A model generated the notes under the pieces. It was not told the origin of the DNA. It saw only the letters and a list, made by a program, of their open reading frames with translations, and ran no database searches. The position numbers were made by a program, and so were the translations under genes. This document shows, one piece after another, positions 48,295 through 55,957 of a DNA stretch of 64,000 nt (positions are counted from its first letter, which is position 1; each line of letters begins with the position of its first letter). The stretch is taken from assembly GCF_000429145.1 (NCBI RefSeq), contig NZ_AUBH01000001.1:434001-498000 (forward strand), read 5' to 3'. The DNA is from Aestuariibacter salexigens DSM 15300. GTDB taxonomy: Bacteria; Pseudomonadota; Gammaproteobacteria; Enterobacterales; Alteromonadaceae.

Positions 48295-50088
48295 ATGTCT
48301 GAGCAATTGATTCATCCGAAAGAGATGACGTTTCAACTCTATGAACTATTAGATACGGAAGCATTGTGCAGTCGAGCAAGATTCGCTGAACACAGTCGTG
48401 AGACGTTCGACGCTATTCTGGATACCGCCAATAAAATTGCGAGCGAAAAGTTTGCTCCACACAATGCCAAAGGCGACCAAAACGAGCCTAAATTCGACGG
48501 CCACAAAGTGACCATGCTCGATGAAGTCAAACAAGCTTTCGATGCATATCGCGAGTCAGGTTTTATCGCTGGGCGTTATGATTTTGATGATGGCGGCATG
48601 CAGTTACCGGAAACCGTGATTAATGCATGCTCTGGCTATTTTCTTGCCGCTAATCCATCCAGTACGGCGTATGCGTTTCTTACCACAGCAGCAGCCAACG
48701 TGATCTGTCACTTCGCCAGTGATGAGCTAAAGCAACAGTTTATGCCGCGCATGCTGACTGGTGAGTTTACCGGCACCATGGCGTTGACAGAACCCCACGC
48801 AGGGTCATCTTTGGCAGATATTCGTACCATGGCCACGCCTCAGGACGACGGCACCTATCGTCTTAAAGGAAGCAAAATTTACATATCGGGCGGCGAGCAC
48901 GAATTGTCTGACAACATTGTGCATTTGGTACTGGCGAAAACGCCTGGTGCTCCTGAAGGTGTAAAAGGCATTTCGCTGTTTATCGTGCCCAAATATCGTC
49001 TCGATGAAAATGGCCAGCCTGGAAAGCGAAACGATGTATCGCTGGCCGGGCTTATCCATAAGATGGGTTACCGCGGTACCACCTCTACAGCGCTGAGTTT
49101 TGGTGACAATGATGATTGTCATGGTTACCTGATTGGTGAGCGTCACCACGGCTTGAAATACATGTTCATGATGATGAATGAAGCCCGCATAGGTGTAGGC
49201 TATGGTGCGGCAATGATTGGCTATCGAGGCTATCGCTACGCGCTGGAATATGCCAAAGACCGTGTGCAGGGACGTAAACCCGGCAGCAAAGAGCAGGTAG
49301 CCATCATTGAACACGGAGATGTAAGGCGCATGCTGCTGGCGCAGAAGGCCTATTGCGAAGGTGGTATGGCATTGTGTTTTTATGGTGCCAGACTGGTTGA
49401 TGATCTGGCCACAATTGAAGATGAATCGCAGCGCAGCGCAACTCGTGAATTGCTCGATCTATTAACGCCTGTATGCAAAGCCTGGCCATCGGAATATGGT
49501 CCAAAGGCTAATGATCTGGCGATCCAGGTGTTGGGCGGAGCGGGTTACACCAGGGAGTATCCGGTTGAGCAATACTGGCGTGATAACCGACTTAATCCGA
49601 TTCATGAGGGCACTAACGGTATCCAGGCGCTGGATTTGATGACCCGTAAACTGTGGCAGGCCAACAGTCTGGGACTGCAAACCTTAAAAGAGCGCATTGT
49701 GACAGACATGGAGCAGGCGCAGGGGGAGGTTTCTCAGCGCTTACGCAAAGCCCTCACCGCGCATTTGAGTCGTTTTGAGCAGTTGCTACCGGGCATAGGT
49801 AAAGCGTTGAATTCAGAACAGCTCGACCCTGCATTGGCCAATGCCCAGTGTGTAATGAACGCGTTTGCCCATATTGTTATCGGGTGGATGTGGATGCGTC
49901 AGGCGACGGTATCCGAAAAGGCGCTATCAGCCGAGGATCTGAATGCAGACGATAAACATTTTTATCACGGTAAAGTACAGGCTGCACAATATTACGCGGC
50001 ATGGGAGTTACCAACGATCGAACGCGATTTCCAACTCATCGAGAGTATGGATAACGCCTGCAGTGCAATGCAGGCTGAATGGTTTTAA
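48295..50088 (+). CDS. Acyl-CoA dehydrogenase, long (DmdC-like) type
   Basis: A 597-residue flavoprotein, longer than the usual 380-residue form and equal to the DmdC/FadE-like long group. ALTEPHAGSSLADIRTMA, KGSKIYISGGEHELSDNIVHLVLA and NEARIGVGYGAAMIGYRGYRYALEYAKDRVQGR are FAD and substrate segments, while QVLGGAGYTREYPVEQYWRDNRLNPIHEGTNGIQALD is the conserved end of the C-terminal domain. A GTG at 48283 is in frame; the ATG at 48295 was chosen for position after GAGTGAG, and either is possible. Electrons would go to ETF. First gene of a four-gene operon. Confidence 0.9.
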   Translation: MSEQLIHPKEMTFQLYELLDTEALCSRARFAEHSRETFDAILDTANKIASEKFAPHNAKGDQNEPKFDGHKVTMLDEVKQAFDAYRESGFIAGRYDFDDGGMQLPETVINACSGYFLAANPSSTAYAFLTTAAANVICHFASDELKQQFMPRMLTGEFTGTMALTEPHAGSSLADIRTMATPQDDGTYRLKGSKIYISGGEHELSDNIVHLVLAKTPGAPEGVKGISLFIVPKYRLDENGQPGKRNDVSLAGLIHKMGYRGTTSTALSFGDNDDCHGYLIGERHHGLKYMFMMMNEARIGVGYGAAMIGYRGYRYALEYAKDRVQGRKPGSKEQVAIIEHGDVRRMLLAQKAYCEGGMALCFYGARLVDDLATIEDESQRSATRELLDLLTPVCKAWPSEYGPKANDLAIQVLGGAGYTREYPVEQYWRDNRLNPIHEGTNGIQALDLMTRKLWQANSLGLQTLKERIVTDMEQAQGEVSQRLRKALTAHLSRFEQLLPGIGKALNSEQLDPALANAQCVMNAFAHIVIGWMWMRQATVSEKALSAEDLNADDKHFYHGKVQAAQYYAAWELPTIERDFQLIESMDNACSAMQAEWF

Positions 50089-50103
50089 TTAAGGACACGA
50101 ATA

Positions 50104-51108
50104 ATGAAAAATAAACAATACCTACTGGCGAAACGCCCAATTGGCACACCTACAGCGGATAACTGGGATTTCGTTGAAACAGACGTGAAAGAGCCTCAAG
50201 ACGGAGAAATCCTGGTAAAGATTGAATACATTTCGCTGGATCCCGCCATGCGCGGCTGGATGAATGACGCAAAATCCTATATTGAGCCGGTACAAATTGG
50301 CGAGGTAATGCGCGCCGGTACGGTTGGCTATGTGGTGAAATCAAAGGCAGAGGGTTTCGCTGAGGGCGATGCGGTATATGGTCACTTCGGTGTGCAGCAA
50401 TATGCCACGGTGTCTGCCAAAGGTGTACATAAAGTTGACCCTTCTCTGGCACCGCTGGAACGCTATCTAGGTGTATTGGGCATGCCGGGCATGACGGCCT
50501 ATTTCGGCATCCTTGATACCGGTCAGCCAAAAGAAGGTGAGACGGTTGTGGTGTCTGGCGCTGCCGGTGCGGTGGGCTCTGTAGTTGGTCAGATCGCCAA
50601 AATTAAAGGCTGCCGCGTAGTAGGGATCGCGGGAGGCAAAGATAAGTGCGACTTTGTGGTAAATGAGTTGGGCTTCGACGCGGCCATTGATTATAAGTCG
50701 CAAAACGTCAAAAAGGCCCTTCGTGAGACATGCCCGAATGGCGTTGATGTTTATTTTGACAACGTCGGTGGTGACATTCTTGATGATGTACTCACCCAAA
50801 TAAACTTTAAGGCGCGCATCGTTATTTGTGGCGCGATCAGCCAATACAACAACACTACGCCGGTAAAAGGGCCTTCAAACTATCTGTCTCTGCTGGTCAA
50901 TCGCGCCAGAATGGAAGGGATCGTGGTGTTCGATAATGCCAAGAACTACGGTATTGCCGCCAAGGAGATGGCGGGTTGGATTGCGCAAGGCAAGCTGCAA
51001 GCTAAAGAGCACGTAGAAGTGGGTATCGAACGTTTTCCAGAAGTATTGTTAATGCTCTTTAACGGAGAAAACTTCGGTAAGCTGGTATTGAAGGTGGACG
51101 GTGAGTAA
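50104..51108 (+). CDS. NADPH-dependent MDR oxidoreductase (CurA/leukotriene B4 dehydrogenase-like)
   Basis: A 334-residue zinc-free medium-chain reductase. LAKRPIGTPTADNWDFVE, ISLDPAMRGWMNDAKSYI and the Rossmann segment VVSGAAGAVGSVVGQIAKIKG match YncB/CurA-type double-bond reductases that reduce alpha,beta-unsaturated ketones. The stop overlaps the next start by one base (TAATG), so it is coupled to the SDR genes. Confidence 0.9.
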   Translation: MKNKQYLLAKRPIGTPTADNWDFVETDVKEPQDGEILVKIEYISLDPAMRGWMNDAKSYIEPVQIGEVMRAGTVGYVVKSKAEGFAEGDAVYGHFGVQQYATVSAKGVHKVDPSLAPLERYLGVLGMPGMTAYFGILDTGQPKEGETVVVSGAAGAVGSVVGQIAKIKGCRVVGIAGGKDKCDFVVNELGFDAAIDYKSQNVKKALRETCPNGVDVYFDNVGGDILDDVLTQINFKARIVICGAISQYNNTTPVKGPSNYLSLLVNRARMEGIVVFDNAKNYGIAAKEMAGWIAQGKLQAKEHVEVGIERFPEVLLMLFNGENFGKLVLKVDGE

Positions 51109-51872
51109 TGCAGGCAGCCGACGTACAAGGTAAAAAAATCCTGATCACAGGCGCTGCTTCAGGCATAGGTGCCGCTACTGCTGCGCTATTAGCTGAGCGC
51201 GGTGCGTCTCTGTTTCTGTCTGATATAAACAAGGACGCATTACAGCAACAGCAGGAAAAACTTGCAGCAAGCGGCACTGACGTCGCTTCATTAGCTTGCG
51301 ATGTAAGTGATGCACAGTCAGTGCAAAGGCTGTTTGCAAGTGCGCTAGAGCACTTAGGTGGTATCGATGTGTGTATCAATAATGCAGGCATTGATCATAC
51401 CCCGACGCCGCTGCACCTGACCGATGATGAGACGTTTGCACGTGTGATGCAGGTTAATACCACTGGTGTGTGGCTTTGCATGAAACAGGCGTTGCAGGTG
51501 ATGTTAAACGCCAAAGCGGGTCACATCATTAATTTGGCATCGGTTGCAGGGTTACGTTCATCTCCGATGATTGCCGCCTATGCAGCGTCAAAGCACGCCG
51601 TAATGGGGTTGACCAAATCGGCAGCCGTTGAGTATGCGAAAATGAATATCCGCGTTAATGCGGTGTGTCCAAGCTTTGTTAACACGCCGATGGTGCAAAA
51701 TGTGTTATCGCATATGGATGAGCGTGCGGCCAATGCGCTGGTGAAAGCCAATCCAATGAAACGTTTGGGTAACGTTGAAGAGATCGCTTATGCGCTGGCA
51801 TGGTTATGCAGCGATGAATCGAGCTTCATGACCGGTCAGTCCGTGGTACTGGACGGCGGCATGCTTGCCTAA
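51108..51872 (+). CDS. Short-chain dehydrogenase/reductase (first)
   Basis: A 254-residue classical SDR: GAASGIGAATAALL at the cofactor site, INNAGID, INLASVAGL with the catalytic Ser region, and YAASKHAVMG with Tyr and Lys. An Asp after strand 2 (LSDINKD) favours NAD(H). It sits between the MDR and the second SDR and probably oxidises a hydroxyacyl-CoA or alcohol intermediate made by the dehydrogenase. Confidence 0.9.
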   Translation: MQAADVQGKKILITGAASGIGAATAALLAERGASLFLSDINKDALQQQQEKLAASGTDVASLACDVSDAQSVQRLFASALEHLGGIDVCINNAGIDHTPTPLHLTDDETFARVMQVNTTGVWLCMKQALQVMLNAKAGHIINLASVAGLRSSPMIAAYAASKHAVMGLTKSAAVEYAKMNIRVNAVCPSFVNTPMVQNVLSHMDERAANALVKANPMKRLGNVEEIAYALAWLCSDESSFMTGQSVVLDGGMLA

Positions 51873-51902
51873 CAATGCAAACACTATTGAAAAGAGCGAA
51901 TT

Positions 51903-52667
51903 ATGAAAACTGACTTATTTGATTTAACCGGCAAAGTCGCACTCATAACGGGTGCCAGCCGAGGTATCGGTGAAGCCATTGCCCATCTTCTTGCCGCATA
52001 TGGGGCGGAAGTGATTGTATCGAGCCGTAAAATAGACGGGTGTGAAGCGGTCGCACAAGCGATCCGTGATAAAGGCGGTAAAGCGCGTGCTCTGGCCTGC
52101 CATGTTGGTGATATGCAACAAATTGAAGACACCTTCAAAAATATACGCGCAAATGAAGGCAAGCTGGACATCCTGGTCAATAACGCCGCGGCCAATCCGT
52201 ATTTCGGGCATATTCTGGATACCGACTTAGGCGCTTATAACAAAACCGTTGAGGTGAACCTGCGAGGCTATTTCTTTATGTCGGTCGAGGGCGGCAAGAT
52301 GATGCGTGAGCAGGGTGGTGGCGTGATCCTTAATACTGCTTCAGTAAATGGTGTGTCACCTGGTGACATGCAGGGCATTTATTCCATCACCAAAGCGGCA
52401 GTTATTAATATGACTAAAGCGTTCGCCAGAGAATGCGGGTCATTGAATATCCGCTGTAATGCATTATTGCCGGGATTAACGGAAACGAAATTTGCATCAG
52501 CCCTGACACAGAATGAGAAGATCCTGAAAAAGGCGCTGACGGTAATTCCACTTGGCAGAGTTGCTCAGCCTGAAGAAATGGCGGGCACCGTATTATATCT
52601 GGTATCAGATGCGTCCAGTTATACGACAGGTACAACGGTTACGGTAGATGGCGGTATGCTCGCCTGA
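51903..52667 (+). CDS. Short-chain dehydrogenase/reductase (second)
   Basis: A 254-residue classical SDR: ITGASRGIGEAIAHLL, VNNAAANPYFGHI, LNTASVNGVSPGDMQGIYSITKAAVINM (Ser, Tyr and Lys of the active site). SSRK after strand 2 favours NADP(H), opposite to the first SDR. It starts 30 nt after the first SDR with a GAGCGA-like ribosome site. Last gene of the operon; the terminator at 52764 follows about 100 bases later. Confidence 0.9.
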   Translation: MKTDLFDLTGKVALITGASRGIGEAIAHLLAAYGAEVIVSSRKIDGCEAVAQAIRDKGGKARALACHVGDMQQIEDTFKNIRANEGKLDILVNNAAANPYFGHILDTDLGAYNKTVEVNLRGYFFMSVEGGKMMREQGGGVILNTASVNGVSPGDMQGIYSITKAAVINMTKAFARECGSLNIRCNALLPGLTETKFASALTQNEKILKKALTVIPLGRVAQPEEMAGTVLYLVSDASSYTTGTTVTVDGGMLA

Positions 52668-52704
52668 GCATAGAATTAATGAAGATGATTAAGCCAAGTT
52701 GACC

Positions 52705-52749
52705 TGAATTAGGGGGTTTGATGCGAGTTACCTACTCACCCCTAATTCA
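52705..52749 (+). repeat. Long-stem hairpin downstream of the SDR genes
   Basis: A perfect 11-bp stem (52705-52715 with 52739-52749), with a 23-base loop, lies between the last SDR gene and its terminator. No T-run follows. It may stabilise the operon's 3' end. Confidence 0.5.
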
Positions 52750-52763
52750 TAAAAGTTAAACGG

Positions 52764-52788
52764 AAAGGGAGCGGAATGCTCCCTTTTT
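52764..52788 (+). terminator. Terminator of the acyl-CoA dehydrogenase/SDR operon
   Basis: A perfect 9-bp stem (52764-52772 with 52778-52786) has a GGAAT loop and runs into five T residues. Confidence 0.85.
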
Positions 52789-52890
52789 ATAACATCACGT
52801 CAGAGAATGCTTTGTACGTATTTCAGCCGGTCGTATTTCGGCCAACCCCAGTGTCTCGAATGGGCTAATACCGAACTCTGAAAAACCTAC

Positions 52891-53024
52891 CGTCATTGCG
52901 GCGCAGGCCGCAACCTCCTTGGCCATGTGGCTTACTATCAAACATCTGAAGCGCTTGCAAACAGCCGGTATTGTTTGATTACACAAAAACATGCTTGGAG
53001 ATCCTGGCCTCCGCCAGGATGACG
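52891..53024. repeat. REPIN-like composite palindrome
   Basis: Two REP-like hairpins in opposite orientation: 52891-52918 (reads on minus as GGAGG, stem TTGCGGC, loop, ATGACG) and 52997-53024 (GGAGAT, stem ATCCTGGC, loop CTCC, GATGACG). Both share the GGAG start and ATGACG end. Between them ATCAAACA (52937-52944) and TGTTTGAT (52972-52979) pair about the same centre (near 52958), so the whole 134 bases is one imperfect palindrome. No transposase gene is in the window. Confidence 0.7.
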
Positions 53025-53034
53025 ATTCTTCGAT

Positions 53035-53057
53035 GAAGCTAACTAAAAGGTAGCTTC
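53035..53057 (+). repeat. Short hairpin
   Basis: A 7-bp stem GAAGCTA/TAGCTTC (53035-53041 with 53051-53057), nine-base loop, lies directly after the composite palindrome. It lacks the GGAG/TGAC flanks of the other units. Confidence 0.45.
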
Positions 53058-53066
53058 TTGTCTTTA

Positions 53067-53093
53067 GGAGGCTGCCGCCTTCGCGGCAGAGAC
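53067..53093 (+). repeat. REP-like hairpin unit
   Basis: GGAG, then a 7-bp stem CTGCCGC/GCGGCAG (53072-53078 with 53083-53089) with loop CTTC, then AGAC. The same layout as the 52997 unit, with a different stem sequence. Confidence 0.6.
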
Positions 53094-53095
53094 TG

Positions 53096-53138
53096 GCTGG
53101 TTTTGTATTGAGCAGACCACCGCCGTCGTGGTGGTGAC
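53096..53138 (+). repeat. Direct repeat, left copy, downstream of the GNAT gene
   Basis: 43 bases starting GCTGGTT and ending in an imperfect hairpin (ACCACC at 53116-53121 with GGTGGT at 53130-53135) and GAC. Its last 26 bases match the copy at 53795-53835 with one change. The two copies are in the same orientation and bracket only the GNAT gene. Confidence 0.7.
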
Positions 53139-53232
53139 TATGAGTTCGTTATGGTGATTTAGTGGTGTCTGACTGAACGTTGTCTTTTTGAGTTCTTCGG
53201 TATAGGTATGGTAATGGTCTTCCTGAAGCTTG

Positions 53233-53691
53233 TTATTTTAAGTTTCTTGTCATGAAGCAACTATTAACATTAAGCTTATAATCTGAAAAAGGGTCACAGT
53301 ATCTAAAACCAAACGCTTCATATAGTTTGCGAGCCGGACCAAAGAAATCTTGAGTTCCTGTCTCTAGACTCATCTTTGAATACCCTAAATCGTGGGCATT
53401 GGAAATAACATGATTGAGCAGACTTTTTGCGACACCTCTATTTCTGAAATTTCTCGCTGTTCTCATTGATTTCAACTCAACATGACCAGAGTCAAGGCGT
53501 TTTAGGGCTACGCATCCCAATATTTCTCTATGCTCCCACGCACTGAAAAAGGTTATATTTGGGGCTTTAAGCGCTCGTAAATCAAGTGCATGGACGCTTT
53601 CTGGAGGAGAAGTGGCATACATGTCAGATAGGTGTTCTTTAAGAAGCTCAATGACGTCTCGACTGCTAAGGTCATCTATCTTTATTTCCAT
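53233..53691 (-). CDS. GNAT-family N-acetyltransferase
   Basis: A 152-residue acetyltransferase. The acetyl-CoA loop is RTARNFRNRGVAKSLLNHVI, a form of the Q/RxxGxG/A signature, followed by YSKMSLETGTQDFFGPARKLYEAFGFRYC, which is the C-terminal half of the fold. The pattern (LDSGHVELKSMRT, then L-x-x-FGF) resembles the YedL/YncA-like group; substrate unknown. A hand count of 300 bases inside it gives about 41% GC against about 47-48% in nearby genes. It stands alone between two copies of a direct repeat. Both facts fit recent acquisition. Confidence 0.85.
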   Translation of the reverse strand: MEIKIDDLSSRDVIELLKEHLSDMYATSPPESVHALDLRALKAPNITFFSAWEHREILGCVALKRLDSGHVELKSMRTARNFRNRGVAKSLLNHVISNAHDLGYSKMSLETGTQDFFGPARKLYEAFGFRYCDPFSDYKLNVNSCFMTRNLK

Positions 53692-53794
53692 TTTCGTTTA
53701 ATTTTATTCTGGATGAAAAAGTTGAAGGGAGAACTTCAGTTCTGAGTCAAAGTGCGTAGTCGAATTAGAATAACAAAGAGCCTTTTTAATGTCT

Positions 53795-53835
53795 GCTGGT
53801 TGTTTTCGACAGACCACCGCCGTCGCGGTGGTGAC
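53795..53835 (+). repeat. Direct repeat, right copy, upstream of the GNAT gene
   Basis: 41 bases matching 53096-53138, with GCTGGTT, a two-base gap, and a near-identical hairpin plus GTGAC. A further fragment, GCGGTGGTGAC, follows at about 53845-53855. Confidence 0.7.
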
Positions 53836-53895
53836 CAAAAGTATGCGGTGGTGACTACAAGGACGCGTTTGTGATTATCATAAAGTTGTCCTGAT

Positions 53896-53921
53896 GAGGC
53901 TACCGCGATGGCGGTAGCGAC
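53896..53921 (+). repeat. REP-like hairpin unit beside the aminotransferase gene
   Basis: GAGG, 7-bp stem CTACCGC/GCGGTAG (53900-53906 with 53911-53917), loop GATG, then CGAC. Mirrors the 53067 unit (GAGGCTGCCGC...). It is 16 bases from the stop of the convergent aminotransferase message and might help end it. Confidence 0.6.
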
Positions 53922-53937
53922 AGGATAGTTTTAATGT

Positions 53938-55128
53938 TTACATCACTGATACGAGTGCTTTGGCGAGTGTTTCGACATTGTCCTTACTAATGCCGGCGAT
54001 ATTGACGCGGCTGGAATCGACAAAATAGACACTGTGTTTTTCGCGTACTTCACGCACTTGCTCTGGTGAAATACACAGATAAGAGAACATGCCTTTTTGC
54101 TGATTAACGAAGCCAAATTCTTTTGGCGCACCATTTTCGGCCAGCTTTGATACTAACATCGCGCGCAGTTCAGTCATGCGCGTGCGCATGGCGGTGACTT
54201 CGTTTTCCCAATTGTGACGCAGTGCCTCGTCATGCAAAATAATGTCGACCAGTGCGCCACCCCATGATGGAGGCATCGAATAAATACCGCGAGCAACCGA
54301 CTGAATTTGCGACTGCATGATCGATGACGTCTTACTGTCGTTTGAAACAATTGCAGCCAGACCCACTCGTTCACGATACAAGCCGAAGTTTTTCGAGCAA
54401 GATGCCGCGATAATCACTTCCGGTAAGTTTTCAACCAGCAAGCGCAATCCGTAGGCGTCTTGCTCAAGACCGTCGCCGAAGCCCAGATAGGCGAGATCAA
54501 TAAATGGCAGGAAGCCGCGCTGTTGCGCAAGCTCAAGGAGCTGATCCCACTGTTCGTTAGTCAGATCCGCACCCGTCGGGTTATGACAGCAGCCATGTAA
54601 CAGCACCACGTCACCTTTGCCACACTGCTTCAGTGTGTCCATCATGGCATCAAAGCGAATACCCGCCGTGTCTTTATCAAAATAGGGATAGGTTTCAAGT
54701 GTGAGTCCGGCATTACCAATCAATGGCACATGGTTGGCCCAGGTTGGATCGCTTACCCATACCTTGGTGTCGGTGCTGACTCTGGTAAGTAACTCGGCAA
54801 GAATACGCAATGCGCCGCAGCCGCCCGGTGCTTGGACTGCCGCCACACGGTTGGCCAGTAGCGCGGGACTATGTTTACCAAGCATCAGTTCCAGCATGCC
54901 ATCAATGTAGCCCTGGTGTCCCTGTGGTGTGATATAGGTCTTGCTGTCTTCCTGCTGGAGCAGACGGGTTTGTGCCTGTTGCACGCTGTCCATTATGGGC
55001 GTGCGGCCTTGTTCATCTTTATACACACCCACACCCAAATCTATTTTATTTGGATTGGGATCCTCACGAAAAGCGGCAGAAAGGCCAAGAATAGGATCGG
55101 CGGGCAGTGAGGGGAGCACTTCAAACAC
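53938..55128 (-). CDS. Aromatic/aspartate aminotransferase (class I, AspC/TyrB-like)
   Basis: A 396-residue fold-type I PLP enzyme. It opens MFEVLPSLPADPILGLS and reads DPNPNKIDLGVGVYKDEQG; PLP contacts CCHNPTGADL and FIDLAYLGF; the PLP lysine is Lys246 in SCSKNFGLYRERVG, as in AspC and TyrB. It moves an amino group between aspartate or aromatic amino acids and 2-oxoglutarate. Choice between AspC and TyrB activity is not possible by eye. The start is GTG with AGGA eight bases before. Confidence 0.92.
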   Translation of the reverse strand: MFEVLPSLPADPILGLSAAFREDPNPNKIDLGVGVYKDEQGRTPIMDSVQQAQTRLLQQEDSKTYITPQGHQGYIDGMLELMLGKHSPALLANRVAAVQAPGGCGALRILAELLTRVSTDTKVWVSDPTWANHVPLIGNAGLTLETYPYFDKDTAGIRFDAMMDTLKQCGKGDVVLLHGCCHNPTGADLTNEQWDQLLELAQQRGFLPFIDLAYLGFGDGLEQDAYGLRLLVENLPEVIIAASCSKNFGLYRERVGLAAIVSNDSKTSSIMQSQIQSVARGIYSMPPSWGGALVDIILHDEALRHNWENEVTAMRTRMTELRAMLVSKLAENGAPKEFGFVNQQKGMFSYLCISPEQVREVREKHSVYFVDSSRVNIAGISKDNVETLAKALVSVM

Positions 55129-55192
55129 GTCAATTGTCCTTATTATTAGGAGGTGAGTTAATCGCTGGTATTATGCCACTACGGCTGCTAAA

Positions 55193-55957
55193 TCATAGTC
55201 TGAATTGAAAGGCTTTGGTGTCGAAAACCTGAGCCTGATTGTTATAGCTTCTCTCATGCCAGTGAACATGACGCTGGCGGTCAATTAACAACACGGTGGA
55301 GCTGCGCGTACCGTATTCTTCTCCAAGGATAAAAATAGACGATAACCGCTGTTCCCACTCAATTGGAATGCCTGTATCAGGTAACAGTTCAGGATCTGCC
55401 TGACTGGTGTCTTTGAGCAATTCAAAAAGCTCGTCAACGCTGATTGGTTCATGCTTTTCAACACACTGTCTCAGGTTGTTCACTCCGCGGTTTATTTTTG
55501 GCCACGGGCTATTGATATATGCGTTAGATAAGCCGTGAAACCCATCGCCTAATTTATCACTGCGGTTAAGGTGATTATTGTATACCCGCAGATCATGCCA
55601 TTGCCCATAGAGCAGGTTGTAGCCGTTAAATGCCTGTCTACTATTAATAAGCTGGGCTTCATAGCGATTTTCATCGATGTTGTTAAGCAGATAGTCAGTC
55701 GTGAGTACGCCACGAGACGTGGCATTGGGGTCGATGCGTTGAGGGTCACGAATGTTAGTCAATGCGGCTATTTTGCCGTTACGCGTAACCCCCATCCAGG
55801 TGCCTCCGGCTTGCAAATCCCGTCCTGCAAGCAGTTCTGGATGTTCAGGCCAGAATCCCGAAGGCTTCGTCCCGCGGGTGAAAAACTCGTCCCGATTAGC
55901 CGCCAATATTAATGGGTAATCCGGATGCTGATTGACTGCCAGAAACACAATACACAT
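55193..55957 (-). CDS. NRDE (TANGO2-like) family protein
   Basis: A 254-residue protein with the N-terminal Ntn-like pattern MCIVFLAVNQHPDYPLILAANRDEFFTR, which contains the NRDE motif and a Cys at position 2. Human TANGO2 belongs here and is implicated in haem/acyl-CoA handling; bacterial roles are not settled. The ATG overlaps the stop of the FHA gene by one base, so it is the last gene of a coupled protease-FHA-NRDE unit. Confidence 0.85.
   Translation of the reverse strand: MCIVFLAVNQHPDYPLILAANRDEFFTRGTKPSGFWPEHPELLAGRDLQAGGTWMGVTRNGKIAALTNIRDPQRIDPNATSRGVLTTDYLLNNIDENRYEAQLINSRQAFNGYNLLYGQWHDLRVYNNHLNRSDKLGDGFHGLSNAYINSPWPKINRGVNNLRQCVEKHEPISVDELFELLKDTSQADPELLPDTGIPIEWEQRLSSIFILGEEYGTRSSTVLLIDRQRHVHWHERSYNNQAQVFDTKAFQFRL

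Larger units (their letters stand above)
52668..53232. other. 565-base intergenic region made of hairpins and repeats
   Basis: No supported gene. In order it contains a long-stem hairpin (52705-52749), a terminator (52764-52788), a composite palindrome (52891-53024), a small hairpin (53035-53057), a REP-like unit (53067-53093) and the left copy of the direct repeat around the GNAT gene (53096-53138). Confidence 0.7.

Noticed and set aside
48805-49314. A 169-codon frame antisense to the acyl-CoA dehydrogenase gene
   Set aside because: No ribosome site or recognisable domain, and it lies wholly inside a well-supported gene.
52795-52992. A 65-codon minus-strand open frame in the repeat region
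   Set aside because: It lies across the composite palindrome, has no ribosome site and its sequence follows the repeat arms.
53096-53835. Integron gene cassette with attC sites
   Set aside because: The flanking palindromes lack recognisable GTTRRRY/RYYYAAC core sites and no integrase gene is present.
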